DNA of 64,000 nucleotides from Arachnopeziza araneosa (Eukaryota; Ascomycota; Leotiomycetes; Helotiales; Arachnopezizaceae): NCBI GenBank assembly GCA_003988855.1, contig QYAI01000059.1:62001-126000 (forward strand). The letters are read 5' to 3'. Under the pieces are notes generated by a model, which searched no databases, had not been told where the DNA came from, and saw only the letters and a list, made by a program, of their open reading frames with translations. Every line of letters begins with the position of its first letter. The first letter of the stretch is position 1. A program made the translations under genes and the position numbers. Positions 24,847-35,714 of this stretch are shown here, piece by piece.

Positions 24847-27216
24847 ATGGCGAGCAACCCACTTCCCTCTTCCGCCCCTGTTCCGCCCAAACCCCAACCG
24901 AATGGGTGGACCAGGAGAGATCGACCTTGCGATGCGTGCCGCCGGCGGAAGAGCCGGTGCATCCTCCCAGAGAACGGCGATACTTGTATTATGTGCCAGA
25001 GCAGAGCGGAAACTTGTACCTTTGTTGAAAACCCGCAACGAAGGAAGAGGAGGAGGGTAGAAAACGAAGTGGAGCATCACAGCCCTGACACGGCGAAACC
25101 AAAGTATGTCTTGCAGCACCATGTGTCACAAGATACCGCTAAGATATACAGATCTCCTGAGTCTGAAAGGAGTGAGTGGCTCCGTAAATATATTGCACTT
25201 CCCGAAGCTAATCTGGAACAGATATTAACGCAAAACCCCCTATCAACGACTATACATCACTACCCCAGTCGCTTCTGAATCAGACTCTGGGTCTTCAGAA
25301 CCGTCAACATGGACAGTATCTTGGCCATACATCGGAATATGATGTTCGGCTCATAAGTCTCTCGCCTTTTAATGGCCGTGGAGAGTATATCTCTGCTCCT
25401 GGAACACTACGTCGAGTCACCCATCAAACCCATTTTATCATGAAATCTGAGTCGCAAGCTGAGGTTGATGATGAGCTTGCAAACCTTGACCTTGTTGAGA
25501 GTATTGTTGAACCGCATGGGCGAGCGCTAGTTGATCTCTACTTCAGGATTATTCACCCAAGTTTTCCTATCATGGACAAGAAGGTGTTTCTGGAAAAGTA
25601 TGAAAGAACTTACCGAGAGTTCACACCTCCTGTACTGGCAGCTGTGTATATCTTGGCTCTAAATTGGTGGTCATACAATACGGAGCTTGTCAATCTTCCG
25701 AAGCCTGATCTTCAAAAACTTGAAAAACTCATCCCTCAGATGATGAGCACGGTTCTCAACCGGCCTAAACTCTCGACCGTTCAGGCCGGACTCCTCCTTC
25801 TCCAGAGACCAGATGGCGATTCTTGGGCTTTGACAGGACAGTTGGTAGCCGTAGCTCAGAACTTAGGTATGCATCTCGACTGTTCAACGTGGAAGATTCC
25901 AGAATGGGAACGCAGTCTTAGAAAACGTCTTGCTTGGGCGCTTTACATGCAGGACAAGTGGGGCGCTCTAGTGCATGGTCGACCATCTCTCATTCATGTG
26001 GATGATTGGTGTGTCAAGCCCCTTGAAGACCGTGATTTTCCAGAGAATGCCGATGATGATGACGAGGAAGAGGGAAGCTCGGATGTCGAGACGGGGAGAT
26101 TGACTTTTGTTTTCATGATATCATTGACAATGATATTAACTGACATCTTAAACACTTTCTTCTCATTGCGAGCGACGGATCACCTGAGCAGTCAACGAGA
26201 AAATGCGTTGAATGTAACATTAGAATTGGCAAAACCGATACAACTCCGGCTGAAAGACTGGCATGCGAAATTACCTCGATGCTTGGCAATAAATGAAACA
26301 AGAGCGAGAAAGCTATCACCCACAGGTGCGTAACTCTATTACTAACACCATACTTCACTAACAAATCCTAGGCTCTCTCCATCTAGCCTACTTTGCCACG
26401 GAAGTGACTCTCCATAGGGCCATTATACGCTTCGACTCGCCATATATTGACGACACCATTCGCTCTATCACGCGCACAGCCGCCAAAAGTCGCTTCACAT
26501 CAGCCATCGATCTCCTACATAAACTTGAACCTGCACATCTACAATGTTTTTGGTACTTCTCTTCAAAGGTCAACCTGGCTATCATCGGGACTTTTGGATC
26601 TTTACTTTGGGCAACGAGTGCTGATCCTGATGAAGCGGAATTCTACAAGAGCCAGTTGGCTGAATATAGATGGAGCTTGAGGGTCAGCAGTAAAGCTGCT
26701 GAGTTTATGAAGTTCACCGTCGGAATGCTCGATACGAGTCCCGTATTCATGAAAGTCAATAACGGATCAGCAACTAATACACCAGGCTCTGCCCAACTTC
26801 CAGTCCCAAATGAAGTTTCAGAAAGCGTGAAAGCTGAAGAGCCAGCTTCATCTACAGCGGGTCTTGATCAAGCAATGCAGGAATTTGATACAAAATTGCA
26901 ATCCATGAGCGCCGTCTCGCCTAGCGTTGGCTCTTCGACTCACCACTCAATTCATAATGCTCCAGCATACTCCTATGATACCGGCCATGCGACGCCCGAG
27001 TTCCACTACAACCAGGTCCAAGCCTCTGTGGCAGATCATCGACCGGCATGGTCGGGATTATCGCACAATGTCAACTTTACGCCTGGTGATATTCAAGATT
27101 GGTCGCTGGACCAATTGTATAATTTTGAGAATTTTCAGGTCGCAGAAGACATTTTAGCAAGTCGCAGATTTATTGAGGAGTACGATGAAACTGGCAACAA
27201 TTTTGCAGGCTTTTGA
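24847..27216 (+). CDS. Zn(II)2Cys6 transcription factor, TamA/DAL81-like
   Basis: This is a nuclear regulator with an N-terminal zinc cluster at residues 28-57 (DRPCDACRRRKSRC then CIMCQSRAETC, spacing 2-6-8-2-6) and a fungal-specific transcription factor domain. Exons 24847-25171, 25222-26325 and 26372-27216 give 757 residues. The first intron (50 nt) has a GCTAAT branch point and joins the cluster to SLLNQTLGLQNRQHGQYLG and the GTLRRVTHQTHFI block. An acidic run (ADDDDEEEGSSD) interrupts the middle domain. The PCDACRRRKSRC cluster and the LGLQN block resemble the TamA/DAL81 group, co-activators of nitrogen-source catabolism, but I assign that from memory of the family and hold it loosely. 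The Gln/Ser-rich C-terminus may be an activation domain. Confidence 0.92.
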
Positions 27217-27847
27217 GCATAATATAGCAATACGGGCGACGACATTGATCGTGTCCCAGGCGTAAGATTTGGGATGGGTAATTAACTGATGATAAATCCT
27301 GGAAGAGAAAGATATCCATGCAGTATTTTACGCTTGGTAGAAAGCCAAGATACTATCATTAGCAAGACGATGATAGTCAGCCAATGATGACAATTTTTTG
27401 ATATGAGATGCAAAAACAATTCAGTATTTACCACGGCGCGATTGTAAAAACTCAAAATAAATCAGGCGTTTCTCGAGCCTGTTGAACAGGTAATGGGCAG
27501 CTGGGGCTGAGCATTGTACGGTACGCAGGGTGAACACACTACTTTATAGATCAACAACAGACAAATCTTCATTGGAAGGAAAACAACGTAATAATTACAT
27601 TGGTAGCTTCTTTTCTCAATCTAACTATCTAAAAGTCTGAAGACCGGCTGCATTTACGCAATGATAGGCTCCGCACTCAGCCTTGCTTACTCTTATGTCA
27701 AACTCTCGACATCGTCACTTACTCGCGTGTAGGATGATCACCTTGGCCCAAATTCGCTTCGATGAGGTTGACAATGGCTATAAGTATAACATCTTTCATA
27801 AACTTCGTCACACCTCCGCTTTCACTACTTCTTTGTACATCATTCAC
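27217..27847. other. Intergenic, upstream of the glycoprotein gene
   Basis: I see nothing beyond AT-rich flanks. An in-frame upstream ATG at 27683 would lengthen the next gene but would bury its signal peptide, so it is not used. Confidence 0.4.
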
Positions 27848-28765
27848 ATGACCATGAAGACAATTTATTTCAGTTCAGCCCTCGTGGCCGTAGCAGCTGC
27901 AGAGGAAGGGTTTGGAGCTGCTGGCCCATCTGAAAACTTAGCTCTTTATCAAGCTGCAAGCCAATATCCCAATGCGACGGGCTCTACATTCGTCCTCGCC
28001 GCAAATGTCAGCGTATCTCCCCTCGAATTCAGTCCAATTGAATGGACTGCAAATCTCAATATCTCTTCTGTTACTGGTGTCGACAACTCTAACGCATCTC
28101 TCGCCGTCACCAATTTAGTCATCTCCCTCAATGCAGAAGGTGGGTTTATTCCCAACCCCAATTGGGATACCTGCCTAGTCGTCATGCAATCCGTGGCTCG
28201 GAACGCGACTGTAAAGGGTCAAACAGACAAGGGAGATTGTACCGAAGCTTTTGGGAAGGATTGCGTGCACGACTGGCAGGACCATTTGTTAAATGCGAGG
28301 AGTGCCGCTACTCTCCGAAATTCGACTGGGCCTTGTGGTGGGATGATTTTCCCTTCTCTTCCAGTATCTTGCTATGGATCTTTTGAAGTCGATTTGATTT
28401 CAACAGGTAAGCATGAAGGAGTCTGCATGATTGAAAACAAAACAGTTAATGAGAAACTAGATATCATGTACACCAATGAAACGAACGGCTAGGCGTTCTT
28501 TTTTAAAACTGACGACCTGCATGATCCTTCTAATACTACTGCCTATGAGCTGGCTGCAACACGTCTTTGGCCTATTATAATAACACAAAATAGCTTTCTC
28601 GCTAATAGTAGTGGAGTGACAAGTGCACAACTAAGTTGTTTGAGAGCTTCAAATACAACTGAAGGAAGTGTAAAGATTGGAAATGTCCCTGATGCTGCAT
28701 CTCAGACCAGGTTAGGTGTTTGGGGAATGTTGATGACAATGGGCGCTTTGTGGTTACTATTGTGA
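27848..28765 (+). pseudogene. GPI-type secreted glycoprotein gene interrupted by one in-frame TAG
   Basis: An ATG at 27848 (or 27854) opens a signal peptide (MTMKTIYFSSALVAVAAAEE). A domain rich in Asn-glycosylation sequons and Cys follows, in the style of uncharacterised fungal surface proteins. The frame meets TAG at 28490-28492, then continues open in the same frame for 90 codons to TGA at 28763-28765. The continuation has more sequons (DPSNTTAYELAATRLW, SCLRASNTT) and ends in a hydrophobic tail (VWGMLMTMGALWLLL) typical of a GPI-anchor signal. The intact tail argues for a recent nonsense change. A GTAAGC donor near 28409 exists, but no acceptor I tried removes the stop in frame. The other options are a truncated secreted product or stop-codon readthrough. 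Confidence 0.7.
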
Positions 28766-28998
28766 TTGGATCCAAACAGATGAATTGGTTAACTATAGAT
28801 TAAATAATTGATACTCTCAAGCAGCTTATGCCTACAGTACATGATATCAAGGATCTTAACAAAGTAACACCATCTGTGAAAGCGTCTAAAGTCTAAATTT
28901 CTATTTTTCTAGAACTATTTAGAATATTCATGTACTTATTTCAGACAATAAATACATTTCATAAGTTTTAACCCGAGCTTATTAACGCCCCTAAGGTT
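28766..28998. other. AT-rich intergenic sequence
   Basis: This is AT-rich 3' flank of the interrupted glycoprotein gene with no gene content. Confidence 0.4.
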
Positions 28999-29036
28999 GA
29001 GGTAGGCAAAATTTGTCTTTGCTAAACGAAAAAATC
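28999..29036 (+). repeat. Diverged direct repeat, copy 1
   Basis: This 38-bp segment contains GGCAAAATTTGTCTTTG and AACGAAAAAATC. It matches a second copy at 30205-30241 with seven substitutions and one single-base gap. Most differences are transitions. The two copies bracket the gene at 29505-30092. The origin is unknown, possibly a remnant of a dispersed element. Confidence 0.6.
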
Positions 29037-29504
29037 GAGGCTGCAAGATGTTGATGCTTGTCTTAAATAAGCACTCAAAATGCAGAGCTCTTAGATGCTT
29101 TTCTTTTATTATCCAAAGTTCTTATTAACTTTAGTACAGTAAAGATTGTAATATTTAAGCTTTGACTTTACGATTTCTTGACGCTTTGACGATTACGAAT
29201 TTTGACCGCCTGTCAAAGAAAGTACTTTTATAAACGGTTTTATGTTCTGTCACTGCTTGGAAGGAGTAAGAAATACCTTATTGCTAATTGCTTCTACGTA
29301 GTCACCGCTGTTTCGTAGTAAAACTTTCTGGAGATGGAGGGTTTCATTGTTGAAAATTCTGGGTTGTTCTATTTCTCGCTGCTGACTGCTGAGAGGCATC
29401 AGTTTACTTTCACAGTGTAAAATAGTTCATGCTGTGATAAAGTCAAGTCTGCTTCGCTTTCCACAATCTGATTTCATCACAACCGTGTATCTCAAGCACT
29501 GAAG

Positions 29505-30092
29505 ATGGACTGGCAACAAGCATCGTCGGTATCTCAAGAGCAAGGAAACTCCTCTACGAGGAGCTGGACAACATCAAACCAAGTCCAAAGTTCTCAAATC
29601 GCTACTGTGTCTACCCCAATAGTCGATAACATGGAAGCCAGTACCAATAATCCCGGCTCCCCTTCTGAATTCACACTTGCCCAAGCCGCTCTATTCCATG
29701 CAACACACGTTATGCACGCACAGGGTAGCTCTCTCCCGAATGAAGCTCAGAGTAATATTCAGGCGCTAATCTCCACCCTCTGGAATGTTGATATTGACGA
29801 CACGAGTACAAGAGAGGACTACTCACAAGAAGGCCACATTCCAAATGCAGAAGCAAGCAAGGCTCTCGCTCTCAAAACCAGCTTTGTCGAATTCCTTTTT
29901 AATGCTATGAAGGAGGAGGGAGTGGGTCGGAATGAGATCCTCTGCTTGCTCGTTTGGATGATGGACGTTGCAGGAGGGACTTGGGAAGAGATTGCGGGTG
30001 TGGGTTACACTGAGGAGGGTGAGATGGAAAATGAATATGAGAACAAGGAGGAGGATGCAAATGCAGAAGAAGAGAGAATGGTTGTTGAATGA
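29505..30092 (+). CDS. Hypothetical protein
   Basis: This single-exon open frame encodes 195 residues and I do not recognise it. The N-terminal 55 residues are Ser/Thr/Gln-rich and probably disordered. The middle (about 58-160) is predicted to be helical, with the hydrophobic stretch NEILCLLVWMMDVAGGTW, and the C-terminus is strongly acidic. No signal peptide or membrane segment is evident. It lies between two diverged direct repeats and opposite the unrecognised gene at 30336-31139, with which it converges. Codon use looks like that of neighbouring genes. It may be lineage-specific; it could also be non-coding. Confidence 0.6.
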   Translation: MDWQQASSVSQEQGNSSTRSWTTSNQVQSSQIATVSTPIVDNMEASTNNPGSPSEFTLAQAALFHATHVMHAQGSSLPNEAQSNIQALISTLWNVDIDDTSTREDYSQEGHIPNAEASKALALKTSFVEFLFNAMKEEGVGRNEILCLLVWMMDVAGGTWEEIAGVGYTEEGEMENEYENKEEDANAEEERMVVE

Positions 30093-30204
30093 GATGACCG
30101 GGCATACTTACGGTGGTGAGAATTGAGCGAGGTCCTTGATGCGGGTTTCTTGTGCTGGAAATATTTTTAGATATTGTGTAATGTCTTTAATAAAAAGAAA
30201 GACC

Positions 30205-30241
30205 GAGGCGGGTAAAATTTGTCTTCGACGAACGAAAAATC
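30205..30241 (+). repeat. Diverged direct repeat, copy 2
   Basis: This 37-bp segment contains GGTAAAATTTGTCTTCG and AACGAAAAATC, matching the copy at 28999-29036. It lies in the same orientation between two convergent genes. Confidence 0.6.
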
Positions 30242-30335
30242 AAAAGCAGTTTTTTCACGCACCTGAGTAATTGTGATTGATCCAATGATATATGCTGATA
30301 TCCTAGCGAAACTAGACAATAAACTCGGTAGAAAA

Positions 30336-31139
30336 TCAATTATTGTTAGAGAACTCTCTAAACGATGCAATCTCCACTTTGGTTCTGCTGAGTTCCTTTT
30401 CCAAAGCTTCATAGCATCCTTTTAGCTGTTGTCTTTCCATCTTCTTATCTTCATTTTCCTCCGTGCTCTGTAACCACTCTCTCAGCTTATCTTCCAGTCT
30501 ACCAAGTACACCTTCTTTCCAGCAAATAGCATGCAATTTCTGGATATGATAGACATTAGGCTTTCCCTCCTCAATCATCATGGTGATATAGTGCCTATTC
30601 ATGTACTGAAGTATTCGCTCGTTGTGTTGTGCAAACATATGAAATGTCTCCCAAGATGAGACGTAGAAGGTTACGATCTCCTCATTCGTACACAACAGAA
30701 TAGGTTCAACGCCAGCTTTTATGCTGCTGTGTATAAGTGCTTCGATATTTGAGTAAAGTTTGGCTATAATTCGTAAGCTTCGATTACTTTTTGCGTAGTT
30801 CATGAAGTTGACAACAGCTCTAGGATTAATAGTTAACAGGCGAAGCTGGAGTTTGGAACCAAAACATACGTGTAGCCAGCTATATACTGAAAGACGTCAG
30901 CCGAGTTCATGCTGGTGGTGGAGAGGGCAGAGTACCTCTGCTGTGTTTTGAATGTCCACTTTCGAGAACGGTATATACAGATGGTCTCGAATAAACAACC
31001 AGCTAAGTAGTTTAATCAGAATCGTTCATTGCAACCGGTTTAAAACTATCACACACCTCTCTTCTGGGTCTGTTCCATTTGGAATTGGTCTGGATGGCGA
31101 AAGATTGGACGTCAAATCGGGGGTGGGTTCGGAAGGCAT
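30336..31139 (-). CDS. Hypothetical protein with a 17-nt exon
   Basis: I do not recognise this protein. Four exons on the minus strand (31139-31057, 31002-30936, 30886-30870, 30819-30336) give 216 residues with frame kept throughout; introns are 54, 49 and 50 nt. The third exon is only 17 nt. The N-terminus is Pro/Ser-rich. The rest is predicted helical, with conserved-looking blocks WLFIRDHLYIPFSKVD and VVNFMNYAKSNRSLRIIA, and ends in a coiled-coil-like segment (LKGCYEALEKELSRTKVE). No signal peptide or membrane helix is seen. The splice donors GTGTGT, GTACTC and GTATGT are of varying strength, so the second junction is the weakest. It converges with the hypothetical gene at 29505. Confidence 0.72.
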
Positions 31140-31629
31140 ATTTTCTGGCTGAATGATTTCAAAACTGCGAATCGAAGACGAGTTTAAATGGAGAAAGAAA
31201 ATGTTTGTAGAATCATATATCAAACCGGAATAGGGAGTTCGATCAGTCACTTGACGTCTGCCTGATCCAAACCTTGACGTAGCCGATAGGTGAGGTTAAA
31301 CTATGAACCAATAGCAGACCAGATGAGCTGAATTTTCCTGTCGTAGACTACAGCTGCTCACGTTGCAACCTGGTTCTACTTCTTCGCAGGATACTTGATC
31401 AACTTGAGTGTTGATGTTGTTTGAAGTTAGGGTTGGCCAATCAGAAGCGCATCGCCAAGAGCCATACACCTTACCTCAGAGGACCCCTCTTCTTTTCCTT
31501 CTCGCGCTCAACGCAGCAGATTGAGAATGACCACCTATCCAGCGTGCTAACAGATCCCAGAAATATTGTACCTCTGTCTCTGCGCCGCTTGCGGCAGCAA
31601 ATCAGTGCTACCTCGCCACTCTGCGAATA
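31140..31629. other. Intergenic
   Basis: This holds the upstream flank of the minus-strand hypothetical gene and the degraded 5' side of the 2EXR pseudogene. An open frame from 31421 runs into the 2EXR remnant, but its first 70 codons carry no family signature. Confidence 0.35.
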
Positions 31630-31950
31630 TTACCAATGTCGCGTCAGTCTCCCATACCGAATCATCACAGCTTTCCAGCGATTCTCACCCCTTCCCACAG
31701 AATTTCGAACAGTAATATGGCGGAAGGTGTTAGAGCCACACGTTCTCGGGTTATCTATCCAAGAGAAGGAGGATCCATACTACTTGAATAGCTCCAGCTC
31801 TCGACGGGTGTCGCAGAACAAACAAGATTGAGAATTGGTTTGGGCTGTCAACTCTCCATACACGTATCCCGTACCACTGAACGTTTACCATCAGTCTCGA
31901 GCTGTCATACTTCAATAATACAGTAGGTTGAAGCAGTGGAGGCTGTAGCT
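31630..31950 (+). pseudogene. Degraded 2EXR gene fragment
   Basis: The frame reads FQRFSPLPTEFRTVIWRKVL, which fits the 2EXR signature (F-x2-LP-x-E-x-R-x2-IW). In the same frame it goes on to a block resembling the family's LL-x2-C-x2-SR-x2-AL motif (PLNVYHQSRAVILQ). The two parts are separated by a TGA at 31829-31831, with TAA at 31916-31918 and a TAG soon after. All stops are in the same frame and could come from single C-to-T changes (CGA, CAA, CAG). No continuing domain was found downstream. An intact family member lies at 15224-16156. Confidence 0.62.
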
Positions 31951-32721
31951 CATTATTGTGACCATTTATATCGATTACTATGTGCGGGACGCATCAGATG
32001 GCAAACTATCATCGCATAATGGGAACAACCACCCATCCGTCCGCGACTAAATAGAGAACATTTCTGTTTAGAGCGCGTGGGGATGAGGATAGGGCCTCCC
32101 CTGGCCTGACAGCACGAGGTCTACATGCCAAGACAAAACGTTAGCGCTTGCGCTTCTGTTGAAATTGAAATATCCTTATCTGAATATTCCTACTTTTGAA
32201 GCAAGTTTGCGTGTCAACGATTGGAGATCTAGTCGATCTTTAATGTTCGCTGGGATTCCCAAAGAGGTAGTTACTCCGTAGCCTTCACAGATATATCCAC
32301 TTCCATCAATACGGGTTTGATCTGGGCTTCTACCCTGTTAGAGCTCTTCATTCAAGCACTGCTCTCTAGCTCGTGTTCTTCGGTAAAGATTTCTGTAGTC
32401 ATAGTCAAAGCGAAATTTTACATGCTTGTCGAAGTCAAATACAAGATCTGACGCCTAGTCAAAATATATGGCTGGGACAACAAGATATCTACTCAGGGTC
32501 TCTATCATTTCTTCAAGCGAACAAACAAATGGGTGTGAGCTTCGCAGAAGCATAGTGGATCGAAGTCAATTTAGTAGCTGAAGGTTGTTAAGGGTTGTTG
32601 TATTGCTAAAACGAATTCATCCAACATGTCCTCCCAAATGTTTAGATATCCAAGCCAACTTCATGTCACATCTCAGTCTTCTGATTCCTATTTTCCCCAA
32701 CGCCTGTTTAACACCCTTCAT
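31951..32721. other. Intergenic, possible eroded coding sequence
   Basis: Nothing is recognisable. It may contain the eroded 3' part of the 2EXR gene, followed by the 3' flank of the small secreted protein gene. Confidence 0.35.
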
Positions 32722-33068
32722 TTAAAATCCTTGCTTCTTGACCTGGGCCTGGGCAGCAGCGATAGTCGCAGCCTTGTTGGGATCGACGAAGTTGCATCCA
32801 GCCTTGCCGTTCTGGAAAGCGGCGGCGACAGCGGAGCAGACACCAACATTGCTGGCATTGGCGCAGCATGCGGTGGAGCAGTCGGCATCGTCAACACATC
32901 CACCAGTGATGAATTGAGAACCGTTTCCAGAACCGACGTGGCTAGCGCCCGCGGCGTTAGGAGTGATGGCACTGACGCAGGCAGCGACTTGAGTTTGTCA
33001 GTTAAATAAAGAAAAGAGTTCTGGGAACACTCACGAGCGACAATAGCGACTAATGTGAGGCGAACCAT
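32722..33068 (-). CDS. Small secreted cysteine-rich protein
   Basis: Two exons (33068-33035, 32987-32722; intron 47 nt, GTGAGT donor, TTTAACTGAC branch region) give 99 residues. The intron interrupts the signal peptide (MVRLTLVAIVALAACVSA). The mature part has six cysteines in the pattern C-x5-C-x3-CC-x8-C-x14-C (GGCVDDADCSTACC then VGVCSAV, then KAGCNF) and ends in an Ala/Gln-rich helix (ATIAAAQAQVKKQGF). This is the architecture of fungal secreted proteins annotated as biotrophy-associated or effector-like; the resemblance to BAS2-type proteins is from memory. Role and partner are unknown. Unspliced translation loses the cysteines, so the spliced model decides the call. Confidence 0.9.
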
Positions 33069-34492
33069 ATTGAAGTTTTGGAGGGCGAGAGTTGAAGAAT
33101 TTAATTAAAAAATTACTGTAGTTTTGAAGTATGAACGACACCTGGTCGGTTTGTTGAATGAAAGAATGCTGAAGCTGAAGAAACAGAAGAGGATATTTTC
33201 AGGGTGGTTCTAAACAGTTGGCGGCCGCTGCCTCTTTATAGAGCTTGCCCTACCAACTACCTGGTACTTCTTGGCTCGTTCGTCTGGATGTTCTGACTGC
33301 GATATTGGATCCGTTACAACTAGGTATCATCGACAGCATCAGACGCCAAGGACTTTGTGTCAAGGCTGTCTTAGTAGCGAGGACGATGATACACAATCTG
33401 CGCTTATCCTTACCCTCGCAAGATCTGTATAAATCTTATGTGAGGTCAGCGAAAGTAATAGACACTTCGAAAAAAAAAAAGCAGCGGCTGATATCAGAAT
33501 GTAGTTGAGAGCTTTTCGGGCCCGGCAACGAAAGTACGAATTATGTATGATCATAATGCCGCTGTGTCCCATCTCATAAGAACTCTCTCTCGTTAGTATT
33601 TACCCATAGCCCCACATGATGTACAATCAGATCCATCCGATCTTGTTAAAGTGACGAGACCCGAGCGGGAGCCCCATGATGCCCATCATACGTCAAACAC
33701 GTTTTGAATGATCCCCATGAACGGCGCCACAACCGTCCATTAAAACTGTCATGATTACCGAGATCGAAAGATCTGGAGCGCCTGTCCCCAGACTTTCTCA
33801 AACCCCTGGAGCTAGACGGACGATTCTGTTGCGCGAAGGGTTTCATAAATACCAGGCATGAATCTCGCCTGAATGATGAAATAGGGTTTGGAACAATGGT
33901 GGTGAATGGTCTGAGGTGCTGATTGAGCGGCTAACAAAACCAGCTCAAACAGATTGTTGCTCCTGATGGGATGAGAGGATATTTGATGCCCAAGGGGATG
34001 AGTCCCTAGGCGAACACGTGAACGCAACGTCAACAATCGTTGCAAAACGCTGCGAAATCTGACGCTCGTGTCTGCAGGCTATTTAACCTTGTGGTTTGGA
34101 ATTACCTTCAGACCAGCCAGGCTCTTAAGGGCTCTAGTGATAACTGTTTCTAAAACACACGAAGGATCTTTCTCTTGCATCCTGGGGCTACTTCAATTAG
34201 TTTGTTAGAATGAAGGAACGATGCATCCAAGATTCCAAATCAAGCCCTGTTTACCTCGTGAAGCGTGGATGGATATACAAATATATGGCTGGATATCTAT
34301 TGCATCCTGTGATAGACAAGCTCTCTGCGAGTCTGCCAAGTATATACAGACGAGATTACCACAGATTTTGTACGCCTCATCTGCAGTCTTTGCTTAAACG
34401 CGGCTAGCCTTTTTTTTTCATCGGAATTTTTTCTCTCCAAGGCTGGGTATTTTGCATACTTGGTATCTTGAGCCGCTGAGCCGTTGAGCCAC
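33069..34492. other. Intergenic, no gene recognised
   Basis: This is the promoter side of the secreted-protein gene, followed by unassigned sequence and the 3' flank of the GTP cyclohydrolase gene. An A11 run lies near 33470. Short open frames at 33646-34045 (minus) and 34210-34407 (plus) have no domain. Confidence 0.45.
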
Positions 34493-35714
34493 TCAAGTCT
34501 CCTCGTTCATCGCCAGCATATGTCCCATTTTTTCAATCTGTAAATATTAATTAGTAAACAAAGTCCATTTCTTGTTCTAAGATACTCACTTTGGTTTTCA
34601 GATATCCCCCAACTTCCACGCTTCTGATTCCTCCTGTCCCACCTTTCCGCCAAGCAAGTGGAATCATTGGTACTCGTTCTTTTACTACAACCTCCCTGTT
34701 CGGTCCCTCAACTGCTCGAACTTTGTCTGGGTTGTTTGTCAATAACCTGATATCTTTCACACCCAGATCTTGTAACATTGCTGTTGCTAATCCATAACTC
34801 CTTGCATCCGCTGGGTGCCGTAAGAGCAAGTTGGCTTCTACTGTATCAGACCCCAAGTCTTGTAGATTGTAAGCTTTCAGTTTCTCCCCAAGGCCAATTC
34901 CTCGTCCTTCTTGACGCAGATAAATAATTATGCCAGAAGGGTGGGGATTTGAAGGCGTGGGTAGGGACATGAGACGTGCAGCCTCGTCGAGCTGTTCACC
35001 GCAATCACAACGCGCAGACCAGACTGTTTCGCCCGTGTAGCATTCCGAGTGTATTCTTACCAGCGGTGGATCTTTCTCTTTCTCGTCCGGCCGATTCTCA
35101 CTTTCCGGCAATCGCGAGCTCGTCCGGCCAGGGTATAATCTTCCAACATACGCCCCTCTAATCAAACGATCCATTTCGGTTTCTCCTTCTCTAACTCTAT
35201 CCAGAGAAGTACTCCTAATACTATTCCCGAAAACAATAGCCAAATGCTCTTTATTGTCCTCGCTGTTTTGGTATAAATGCAAAAACATCTCTGTCCCGGT
35301 GCCTCCTATGGTTGTGGGTATTCGAGCTCGTACAACACAGTTAACGTCTGGTAGTCTTTTCAGAAGTTTGGGCTTCTTTTGCCCGCACCCTCCATCTGCT
35401 TGTGTGCTATCTACTGGTACGCTTCTTGGCACATGCTGTTGTCCGCTGGAAGGGGTTTGAATCCCCGGCGTACTGGGCGGTGTGAATTGAGGGCTGACGA
35501 GCCCGGGGAGAGAAGCATCATCGTGATCGGTTTGAGTGGAGAGGGTCGAATTAGAGAGCGGATGTGGATGTAGGGAGAGTGAGTTGAGGTCGAGTTCTGA
35601 TATTGCGCGAGAAACGGGAATTGGGCGCGGGGAGTAGAATGGTGGCAGGTGAGGCACCTCGTCGTCAGACTCGGGATGCCAGGAATTGGGAGAGGAATTG
35701 GTGAAGTCAGGCAT
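34493..35714 (-). CDS. RIB1: GTP cyclohydrolase II (riboflavin biosynthesis)
   Basis: This enzyme converts GTP to 2,5-diamino-6-ribosylamino-4-pyrimidinone 5'-phosphate, formate and pyrophosphate, the first step of riboflavin synthesis in the cytosol. Exons 35714-34590 and 34537-34493 give 389 residues. A Ser/Pro-rich N-terminal 110 residues precede the catalytic domain. Zinc ligands are in HSECYTGETVWSARCDCGEQ, the GTP-binding and catalytic loop is IYLRQEGRGIGLGEKL, and LLTNNPDKVRAVEG follows. The last intron (52 nt) is supported because splicing replaces a short unrelated tail with IEKMGHMLAMNEET, matching the usual family C-terminus. No fused 3,4-DHBP synthase domain is present. Confidence 0.97.

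Noticed and set aside
28400..28492. An intron that would remove the TAG at 28490
   Set aside because: The GTAAGC donor at about 28409 gives a new stop with the acceptor at 28492 and leaves the TAG in place with the acceptor near 28460; other donors are very weak.
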